Assembly (NCBI GenBank): GCA_050248595.1
Contig: JBFWSB010000149.1
Location: 1 to 10,228 of the forward strand
DNA length: 10,228 nt
From: JAGWAZ01 sp050248595
GTDB taxonomy: Bacteria > Bacteroidota > Ignavibacteria > OLB7
Reading direction: 5' to 3'
The position numbers and the translations under genes are program-made. Below the pieces are notes generated by a model. That model made no database searches and had not been told where the DNA came from. It worked only from the letters and a program-made list of their open reading frames with translations. Shown here in pieces: positions 1 to 5,814 of this stretch (the stretch's first letter is position 1; each line of letters begins with the position of its first letter).

Positions 1-589
1 GTATTGATTCTAAGAAATCGGGATATGCGTACTGCACTCTCACCTTCTCGCACGGAACGTCGAACTGCAAGGGGAACTCGTAGCGAGAGACGGAAGCTCC
101 AATCCGATACTTAATTTCATACCCTTCATCTACAACCGTCCCCACCTGAACGTCGGGATAGGCAAAGCGGTAGACTGTCCCCCCCTCAGAATCTTTCTCG
201 ACTTTCAGATCCTTCTTCGTGAAAGACTTTACAGTCCCATCAGGTGAGATAACGTTGATGTAGGCGTTGAGCAGTTCACGGTTAGAGTTTGTTCTCACTG
301 AGAATGTCGTCAACCACTCTGCATCGGGGTTGAGAATCATAAAGCGAAGCGATGAGATACGGTAGGCGTTCCAAATTTGCCCCGATGAGACATGTTCGAG
401 AAGATCGTCAGATAAGATAAAGACACCGTCGTGGCCGTCGTACTTCTCCTGATATGCCTCGACATCATACTTGACCCCAACTAAGGACTCAGGTGGAACA
501 GTTTCGAGCACGTAGTGCCGCCTTGGCCCCATCATACAGGATGCAAGGATTGTACCCAACAGAAGTGGAAGCAGGAAATAGAGTTTCAT
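1..589 (-). CDS. DUF3857-type lipoprotein, C-terminus cut off by window edge
   Basis: An ATG at 589-587 opens a frame of 196 codons that runs without a stop to the window start, so the C-terminus lies outside. The product begins MKLYFLLPLLLGTILASC, a lipoprotein signal peptide with lipobox L-A-S-C and acylation Cys18, so it should be anchored in a membrane facing the periplasm or the surface. Residues of about 70-180 read like the DUF3857 beta-rich domain: a stretch around NAYINVISPDGTVKSF is followed by a proline/valine strand and V-G-T-V-V-D-E-G-Y-E-I-K-Y, similar to the G-x-x-x-x-Y-x-Y-E strand of the upstream neighbour. A transglutaminase-like domain may follow beyond the edge; this is inference from family architecture. 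The start lies 14 bp after the stop of the upstream gene on the same strand, so the two are probably co-transcribed. There is no convincing Shine-Dalgarno sequence. The lipoprotein call is firm; the function is unknown. Confidence 0.8.
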   Translation of the reverse strand, partial: MKLYFLLPLLLGTILASCMMGPRRHYVLETVPPESLVGVKYDVEAYQEKYDGHDGVFILSDDLLEHVSSGQIWNAYRISSLRFMILNPDAEWLTTFSVRTNSNRELLNAYINVISPDGTVKSFTKKDLKVEKDSEGGTVYRFAYPDVQVGTVVDEGYEIKYRIGASVSRYEFPLQFDVPCEKVRVQYAYPDFLESI

Positions 590-603
590 ATTAGAGTGTG
601 ATT

Positions 604-2469
604 TTATTCTGATGTAGATGAAAGAATAAACATCTGCTTTTTGCTTTTCAGATACTCCTGACAGAAGTCGAGGAACTGCGACTTTGCATCCCCCTCGTAG
701 AGTCCAGAAGCCTGCCAGAGTCGATAGTTCACCAGTGCGCTACCATCTTCAGAGAGGTCAATCGAGGCGGCAAACGATGCGTGTGTCTCGTCTCCAAAGG
801 CAACCTGTTTTTCTTCGATTGAAAGCCCTTGCAAATCGAGCACCATCCGCATCTCGATAGTCTCTTGCAGGTTTGTTGTGATAGGCCAGAGGTCATCCTT
901 CCGCTCCAAAACATCAGCCTCGATTGTCCGAAACGGCATGGCCGGAAGGTATTTCTTTGCCGTTGAGGCAATCAGAAAATTCGACAAGTCTGCATTGGCA
1001 GTGAAGATCACGAAGTCTTCGCCAACACTATCTCGCGTGAAATAGTCGAGTGAAATCTTGTAGAGATGTGAGTTCAACATGTTCGAGAGCATGTTCTCCA
1101 GATCAAGTCCACGCAGTTCATCCATTGCATTCATCGCGGCCGAGAAGTAGACGTTCCGCAACGTTACCCGCGCACTTACATTTTCTGGATCGCTTAGATT
1201 ACCACGCAGTTCAACTTCGATGGCAGCATTCTGGTTTGGTCGTGGCAAGCGCACCATTTGTGGATTTTTAGGATCGAGCACAAGGGCTGTACTCTCCACA
1301 TCACTGTAGGGTAGGTTATCGAACTCGGTATACTTACTTGTAGGGTCGAAGTAGACCCGCTCAGTCCCGTCGTTCCAAGAACAGATCACATGGTTGTACT
1401 GGTGCATATAGGTGCTGTTGGGGAACGTAGGGGTGGGGTTGGTTGCCACCAGCGTCATGTCGACGTTAATGCCCTCCTCGGCAGCAAGTGCAGAGATTAG
1501 GTAGGCACGGTCCTTACAATCCCCATATCCCCGTTGCAATACTAAATCGGGACTGCGGGGAACAATCGCTCCGTAGTCGTCCTCTTCGGCAATGTAGCGG
1601 ATGTTCGTCCGCACAAAGTCGTGAATTGCTTTCAGCTTCTCACGCGGAGTTGTAGCCCCAACCATTGCCTCCCGAACCTTGGCTGCATGTTCCGGAGTAA
1701 CTGCTGGCTTTTGTTCGAACAGAGTACGATACCAAGCTGTGAACTCCTCGGTGGTAGTTGGTGTAATCGCCTTACCATTCTGCGTTAGCCTAACTTGAAT
1801 CGCCGCGTTAAAACCGTTGTAGGGGAAATAGTCAAGTCCTTCCTGTTCTTCAATATCTTCAAAGATGAGCATCGTCAACTCATTGTTTGGATTCTCTACC
1901 CGGAAGGGAAGCTCCTCACGTGAGAAAAACATGTTGAACTCAACCTGCACATCGGAAGGATGCTCGATTTTCAAGAGGAACTTCTTGACCTTCCCGTTGT
2001 TCGGAACATACTGGATCGGGAACCACTCAGCCCCTTTATACTTCATCTCGTATCCATACATCACCGACTCACCCTTCTTCACCTGCGGGAAGGCAACCCA
2101 CCAGACTTTATTGTCGGCAATGAAGATATCTTCCTGCTCGTGGTAGATATAGGAAATACTCTCCTTCGTCAGCTTTCCTCCAGGAAATCTTCCGTTAATA
2201 TCGGAGACTGTTGCATAGAACGGCTCGGGAACAGGGAACACACGTTGCTTGGTAGAACGCTCGGTAAGGTAGTAGACCCAACGCTTTACGTTCGATTCGA
2301 GTGAATACGCTCCATCCTTTGGCTTTACAGTAAATTCAGCATGGTGTTCAATCTCAAAATCGCCGTCAGCGTAGAGATGGGAAGAAGTCCAAAGTAAGGA
2401 CAGAAGGAGGAGAGAGGGGAACGTTAGCCACATCCGACACATTGAAGGTCGATACGAATGATACATCAT
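604..2469 (-). CDS. DUF3857 and transglutaminase-like domain protein, exported
   Basis: The product is about 621 aa from ATG 2469 and ends at TAA 606-604. Possible starts are TTG 2481, tandem ATGs 2469/2466, ATG 2442 and ATG 2433; none has a good ribosome-binding site. All give an N-terminal signal peptide with hydrophobic core LTFPSLLLLSLL and likely cleavage after HLYA, so the protein is periplasmic or surface-exposed. Residues of about 40-200 fit DUF3857. Residues of about 265-380 fit the transglutaminase-like core: Cys318 in GYGDCKDRA, His360 in HQYNHV and Asp375 in VYFDPTS form the expected Cys-His-Asp triad. The rest (about 390-621) is beta-rich and resembles the C-terminal half of DUF3857/TGase proteins. 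With an intact triad, a peptide- or amide-bond reaction (protease or cross-linking) is possible, but substrates of this family are not established. It is first in a probable operon with the lipoprotein downstream. Confidence 0.9.
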   Translation of the reverse strand: MMYHSYRPSMCRMWLTFPSLLLLSLLWTSSHLYADGDFEIEHHAEFTVKPKDGAYSLESNVKRWVYYLTERSTKQRVFPVPEPFYATVSDINGRFPGGKLTKESISYIYHEQEDIFIADNKVWWVAFPQVKKGESVMYGYEMKYKGAEWFPIQYVPNNGKVKKFLLKIEHPSDVQVEFNMFFSREELPFRVENPNNELTMLIFEDIEEQEGLDYFPYNGFNAAIQVRLTQNGKAITPTTTEEFTAWYRTLFEQKPAVTPEHAAKVREAMVGATTPREKLKAIHDFVRTNIRYIAEEDDYGAIVPRSPDLVLQRGYGDCKDRAYLISALAAEEGINVDMTLVATNPTPTFPNSTYMHQYNHVICSWNDGTERVYFDPTSKYTEFDNLPYSDVESTALVLDPKNPQMVRLPRPNQNAAIEVELRGNLSDPENVSARVTLRNVYFSAAMNAMDELRGLDLENMLSNMLNSHLYKISLDYFTRDSVGEDFVIFTANADLSNFLIASTAKKYLPAMPFRTIEADVLERKDDLWPITTNLQETIEMRMVLDLQGLSIEEKQVAFGDETHASFAASIDLSEDGSALVNYRLWQASGLYEGDAKSQFLDFCQEYLKSKKQMFILSSTSE

Positions 2470-2754
2470 AATCCAAAACAACGTGGGTTAGAAGAGGAAA
2501 TCGTTTTTAGGTTCTGATATAGAATATACCACTGAATAGTAAATAAGGCGAGAGGAGAAAGGGACGTTTTTACTCGTGGGCGCGGGACGGGCTACGGTTT
2601 ATCTCCTTACTCTATGGCAGAAGAAGTCTTTATCAAAGGCTTCGCATTTTGTTGCTCTCTCTATGCATACAGACAAGAGAGTTGCCAGAGTGATGATAGG
2701 GGCGCGATGGCTAACGAGCAGTGGCACATATCTTGAATATCAACCACAAAAGAG
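2470..2754. other. Non-coding gap upstream of the minus-strand operon
   Basis: This stretch lies between divergent genes and should hold the promoter of the minus-strand DUF3857 operon. On the minus strand there is an AT-rich stretch (about 2517-2545) with TATATT- and TATATC-like hexamers, but no convincing -35/-10 pair and no TAnnTTTG element. At 2714-2725 the 12-mer ACGAGCAGTGGC matches exactly the sequence at 2875-2886 inside the hairpin repeat, and a GGGGC..ATG context precedes both. A worn remnant of the repeat family therefore seems to extend to about 2696. Short open frames here show no recognisable protein. Confidence 0.5.
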
Positions 2755-3102
2755 AACTCCCGAAGATCGAACCAAGTAGACAGACTCCCCCGGAAGGGCT
2801 GCCGTTGTGTGGCCGGGGAGCCATCCCCGGAAGCCAAGCATTAAAACTTCTCACGCCCCGCAGGGGCAGAATGTACGAGCAGTGGCGTAAGGCATTCTGG
2901 CTCAGCCGCCCCTTCAGGGCGGGACATTCAAATAGTGAATGTTTTCCGTGGGGTGCAGCCTGCGGCTTTCCCCACGGCCACGCAGCAATGCTCCCTTCGG
3001 GAGCGGCTCGATGCCTGTTGGTTTCTTACGTGAAGATTATGAGTGCTCATCAGAGAGAACTTCCGCGTCAGTCCTACATCAAAGAGGATCCATTGCTCTG
3101 AG
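2755..3102 (+). repeat. Multi-hairpin repeat module, left copy 1
   Basis: This is a complete module of about 348 bp. In order it holds: P1 at 2786-2800 (degenerate form of TGCCCC..GGGGCA); P2 at 2813-2830 (CCGGGGAnnnnTCCCCGG); P3 at 2855-2867 (GCCCCGCAGGGGC); P4 at 2906-2922 (CCGCCCCTTCAGGGCGG, one arm mismatch); P5 at 2946-2977 (outer stem CCGTGGGG/CCCCACGG around an inner AGCC/GGCT stem); and P6 at 2990-3004 (GCTCCCTTCGGGAGC). It ends with a 98-bp non-palindromic spacer at 3005-3102. The reverse complement of 5430-5785 carries the same elements in the same order. The match at the left end can be followed from about 2755, where AACTCCCGAAGATCGAA aligns with AACTTCCAAAGGTCGAA on the opposite copy. 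No coding potential is credible inside. Confidence 0.85.
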
Positions 3103-3330
3103 TGCCCCAGCGGGGCAACCGTTAAGTGGCCGGGGATGCTAATCCCCGGAAAATGAAGCATTGAAGGCTCTCACGCCCCGAAGGGGCAGAATGTACGAGT
3201 GGAGATGGCAGCACTACCGGTTCAGCCACCCCTTCAGGGCGGAAAACCAGAGAGCTAATGTGATCCGTGGGGTGCAGCCTGCGGCTTTCCCCGCGGCCAC
3301 GCAGCAATGCTCCCTTCGGGAGCGACTCGA
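3103..3330 (+). repeat. Multi-hairpin repeat module, left copy 2, lacking the spacer
   Basis: This is a direct tandem continuation of the preceding module with P1 3103-3117 (perfect TGCCCC..GGGGCA arms), P2 3130-3149 (CCGGGGAT/ATCCCCGG), P3 3175-3187, P4 3226-3242 (CCACCCC arm, further decayed), P5 3265-3296 and P6 3309-3323. The homology stops shortly after P6 at about 3330, so the 98-bp spacer is missing. Linkers between P3 and P5 differ clearly from copy 1 while the stems stay recognisable. P5 here has one arm change (CCCCGCGG instead of CCCCACGG) that would still allow a G-U pair in an RNA read from the plus strand. This copy looks older or more diverged than copy 1. Confidence 0.8.
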
Positions 3331-3611
3331 TGATTAGTGGCAAGTTGAGAGAAGAGTTGTTCTATAGAGGTGGCCAACCATTATGCGGAAGTGATGTATC
3401 GCAGCTTGCCGAGAGTGAGGCATTAACGGGACTTGTGGTTTCGCATTCTCATTTGCAGCATGTATCTCCTCCCAACGTTTCAACTAACGAGTCCATCAAG
3501 ATCGGCAAGTAGTTGAAAAAACTTTGTCCAGTTCTGTGGAAGATTCCTCCACACAATCCCTTATGATGTAGATTTGCCAATGTTTGAACCGCAGAAGAGA
3601 AAAGGAACCGA
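3331..3611 (+). promoter_or_regulatory. Leader region of the Ig-like lipoprotein gene
   Basis: These 281 bp lie between the end of the hairpin repeats and the lipoprotein start, and no gene is seen. A TAnnTTTG sequence (TAGATTTG, 3569-3576) matches the -7 element of Bacteroidota promoters and sits 36 bp before the start codon, but no TTTG-type -33 element is present at the proper distance, so this is tentative. A small inverted repeat TGTGGA (3535-3540)/TCCACA (3548-3553) lies just upstream of it and could be an operator or chance. Confidence 0.3.
3601..3606 (+). promoter_or_regulatory. Shine-Dalgarno-like site for the GTG start
   Basis: AAAGGA lies five bases before GTG 3612. The frame has a stop (TGA 3585-3587) upstream and no other good start, so this site supports GTG as the start. 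It is the clearest ribosome-binding site in the window; the other genes lack one. Confidence 0.5.
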
Positions 3612-5315
3612 GTGAGAACCAGCAAACTGACTAATATCATCACGTACGTTGCTCCGCTGTTGCTTGGAGTGCTTGCAGCCTGTGCCAGTGGAGAGAACAT
3701 TCCACCACCGGGAGGCCCTCCCGACAAGGAAGCACCGCAGGTTCGTAAAACGTTGCCGGTGGATGGGGAGGTAAATTTTGATGGGAAGAAGGTAGAAATC
3801 ACCTTTAACGAGTACTTGCGAGAATCTGGTGTGAGTGAGGAACTGGTGATTACTCCAATTCCAGAGCGTCCACCTGAAATTGATTGGAGTGGCAAAACTC
3901 TGGAAATCACGTTTCGCGACCCTCTCCTACCGAACAGAACGTATGCGGTAACCGTTGGAGGAGGCATCACCGATCTCTCAGGTAATCGTCTCGGCTCTCC
4001 TGTCACGCTCCGGTTCTCTACTGGTCCGATAATCGACAGTGGCAGGATTGCTGGGAATGTTGCCGGTGCTGAAGGACAAAAAGCATTTGTCTTCGCTTGG
4101 ATAATTCCGGGCGATGTTTCGGCTTTCAACGATACCACGCAGTTCGATCAGGTTCCCCCCGACATGATTGCTCCGGTAGCCGACAATGGCTCATTCTCCT
4201 TGGAGGGACTTCCTCCCGGACGATATCGCCTCGTCTCAGTGATCGACAATTTTTTGGATCGTCGCTACTCTCCCGGCGTTGACGCATTTGGGGTTGCCAT
4301 CACTGATTTTGTTGTAGAGAGAGGCTCCCCTGCAGTGGAGGGGGTACGGCTCCGCTTGAACCCTGCCCCTCTCGACATAACGCCGCCAGAACTCTACTCT
4401 CTCTACCCAGCAAGTCAAACTCGGACAGATCTAAATTTCAGCGAAGCAATCGATGCCGCATCTCTTAGTCCAGGTCAATTTCAGTTGACTGTAAACGGCA
4501 GAAGCATTCCAATTCTTCAAGCCTGGAGGCAGCCGACGAATCTACTCCGCATCTCCCTTCAGCACGAAGCACTCCCCCCAGATCAACCGGCACTGATCCA
4601 GGTGACCGGCGTGCGCGATACCAACGGAATCACGATCAACGATACCGCCGGAAGCAAGGAGTTTACTACAACTTCGATGCGGGATACACTCCCACCACAG
4701 TTCCGTTCTTCAGTTGTCTCCAACGGAACAATCAGAATGACCGACACAATTTTGTTGATGTTCGATAAACTGGTTACCCTCGACCAAAGCCGACCACTGG
4801 TCCGCATAGTAGATACAGCAACCGGAAAAGAAGTAGGATATACCGTTCGCCCCGTAGCCCCCGGAATGTTTGCGGCCACAGCGGATGACACAACGTTCAA
4901 CGTTCCCTCGGCACTCCTAAGAGTTGATTTAGGTGGATTCTCCGATATAGCTGGGTATCGCGCCGATACTCTCTGGCAAGTGCTCGTCTCCATCAAACCC
5001 CTTCCACAGCGGGGAACGTTGCAGGGAACATTAGTTGACTCGTTGGCTCCCGACATCCCGCACGTGATCGTGCTGACATCCACTGAGGATAAGAGAGAAT
5101 ATCGCATATCGCTGAAGAGAACGGGGAAGTGGGAGATTGCCAATATTCCGGCAGGATACTATCGTCTGAGTGCTTTCCGCGACACCGACGGGAATGGTGT
5201 TTACGACTACGGCTCACTCTCTCCCTACCGTCCCGGAGAGGTCTTCACGCAGCGATCTGGGAACGTACAGGTAAGAGCGCGTTGGACAACGACAGACGTT
5301 GATGTGACGTTCTGA
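3612..5315 (+). CDS. Ig-like (Big_5/SbsA type) domain lipoprotein
   Basis: The product is 567 aa with a GTG start. The N-terminus is a lipoprotein signal with core VAPLLLGVLAAC; lipobox L-A-A-C gives acylated Cys24. Next comes the P/G-rich linker PPPGGPPDKEAPQV, then a Big_5-type Ig-like domain at about 41-138 (D-K-E-A-P-x-V ... N-F-D-G-K-K-V-E-I-T-F-N-E-Y ... Y-x-V-T-V-G-G-G-I-T-D-L-S-G-N). Residues 145-250 resemble a carboxypeptidase-regulatory/SdrD-B-like strand module (GSFSLEGLPPGRYRL). A second Big_5-like domain starts near DITPPELYSLYP (255-355), and a third unit near RDTLPPQF (357-460) is more diverged. The C-terminus repeats the regulatory-like fold (WEIANIPAGYYRL) and has an acidic DTDGNGVYDYG loop (524-534) that may bind calcium. 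Family members are cell-envelope proteins of unknown role. The gene is monocistronic as far as seen, and hairpin-repeat clusters of opposite orientation flank it. Confidence 0.88.
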   Translation: MRTSKLTNIITYVAPLLLGVLAACASGENIPPPGGPPDKEAPQVRKTLPVDGEVNFDGKKVEITFNEYLRESGVSEELVITPIPERPPEIDWSGKTLEITFRDPLLPNRTYAVTVGGGITDLSGNRLGSPVTLRFSTGPIIDSGRIAGNVAGAEGQKAFVFAWIIPGDVSAFNDTTQFDQVPPDMIAPVADNGSFSLEGLPPGRYRLVSVIDNFLDRRYSPGVDAFGVAITDFVVERGSPAVEGVRLRLNPAPLDITPPELYSLYPASQTRTDLNFSEAIDAASLSPGQFQLTVNGRSIPILQAWRQPTNLLRISLQHEALPPDQPALIQVTGVRDTNGITINDTAGSKEFTTTSMRDTLPPQFRSSVVSNGTIRMTDTILLMFDKLVTLDQSRPLVRIVDTATGKEVGYTVRPVAPGMFAATADDTTFNVPSALLRVDLGGFSDIAGYRADTLWQVLVSIKPLPQRGTLQGTLVDSLAPDIPHVIVLTSTEDKREYRISLKRTGKWEIANIPAGYYRLSAFRDTDGNGVYDYGSLSPYRPGEVFTQRSGNVQVRARWTTTDVDVTF

Positions 5316-5340
5316 CGTTTCCCTCCTGCTCCGTTGATTC
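5316..5340. other. Short unique spacer after the lipoprotein gene
   Basis: Only about 25 bp separate the TGA stop from the start of the repeat homology. The repeat therefore lies immediately downstream of the coding region, in the 3' untranslated part of any transcript. Confidence 0.5.
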
Positions 5341-5429
5341 ATTCTGCCCCTTCGGGGCGTGAGAAGTTTTAATACTTGGCTTCCGGGGATTAGCATCCCC
5401 GGCCACTTAACAGTTGCCCCGCTGGGGCA
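5341..5429 (-). repeat. Multi-hairpin repeat module, truncated right copy (P3-P2-P1)
   Basis: Read on the minus strand this holds P1 (5415-5429, TGCCCC..GGGGCA), P2 (5383-5402, CCGGGGAT/ATCCCCGG) and P3 (5346-5358, GCCCC TTC GGGGC), then stops near the end of the lipoprotein gene. P4-P6 are absent. It continues directly from the complete copy at 5430-5785, just as left copy 2 continues left copy 1, so the two clusters mirror each other. Confidence 0.82.
5346..5369 (+). terminator. Possible weak terminator after the Ig-like lipoprotein
   Basis: The P3 hairpin GCCCCTTCGGGGC is followed eight bases later by TTTT and starts about 30 bp after the stop codon. The stem is only five G-C pairs and the T-run is not adjacent, so this is a poor intrinsic terminator. 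The location between convergent genes makes a termination role plausible but unproved; the same hairpin recurs at 5665-5677. Confidence 0.25.
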
Positions 5430-5785
5430 CTCAGAGCATTGAATCCTCTTTGATGAAGGACTGACGCGGAAGTTCTCTCTGATGAGCATTCACAATCTTC
5501 ACATAAGAAACCAACAGGCATCAAGCCGCTCCCGAAGGGAGCACTGATATGTGGCCGTGGGGAAAGCCGAAGGCTGCACCCCACGGAAAACGTTCACTAT
5601 TTGAATATTCCGCCCCGAAGGGGCGGCTGAGCCAGAATGCCTTACGCCAGCACTCGTTCATTCTGCCCCTGCGGGGCGTGAGAAGTTTTAATGCTTGGCT
5701 TCCGGGGATTAGCATCCCCGGCCACGCAACGGTTGCCCCTCCGGGGCAGACTGTTCATTGGATTCGACCTTTGGAAGTTGCCTTA
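5430..5785 (-). repeat. Multi-hairpin repeat module, complete right copy in inverted orientation
   Basis: Read on the minus strand from 5785 this shows P1 5734-5748 (perfect, TGCCCC..GGGGCA), P2 5702-5721, P3 5665-5677, P4 5610-5626 (perfect CCGCCCC/GGGGCGG), P5 5555-5586 and P6 5528-5542, then the spacer 5430-5527. The spacer differs from the left spacer 3005-3102 at 7 of 98 positions by eye. Stems are better kept here than in the left copies: P1 and P4 are perfect. Together with 5341-5429 it forms an inverted repeat of roughly 440 bp against 2755-3200, with the 3612-5315 gene between the arms. Confidence 0.87.
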
Positions 5786-5814
5786 AAAGGCTGCCATAGA
5801 TAGTGCATAGGATA

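Noticed and set aside
2721..3512. Several open frames of 60-130 codons inside the left hairpin cluster, on both strands
   Set aside because: They translate the repeat itself: the same peptide fragments (for example CSLRLSPRP) recur from separate copies and from the opposite cluster. They have no start-site support and no protein-like pattern.
3449..4138. 229-codon minus-strand frame opposite the Ig-like lipoprotein
   Set aside because: It lies antisense to the signal peptide and first Ig-like domain of a well-supported gene and shows no domain or signal of its own.
2755..5785. CRISPR array
   Set aside because: Repeated units are about 320-350 bp long with internal palindromes and conserved spacers; there are no short regular repeats with unique spacers and no cas genes.
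2755..5785. Insertion sequence, composite transposon or integron attC sites
   Set aside because: There is no transposase, integrase or RAYT gene, no target-site duplication that I could define, and the gene between the arms is an ordinary lipoprotein. The palindromes lack the attC core-site layout.
5214..5803. Open frames over the right hairpin cluster
   Set aside because: Same reason: they are by-products of GC-rich palindromes without stops, and overlapping frames on both strands are equally open.
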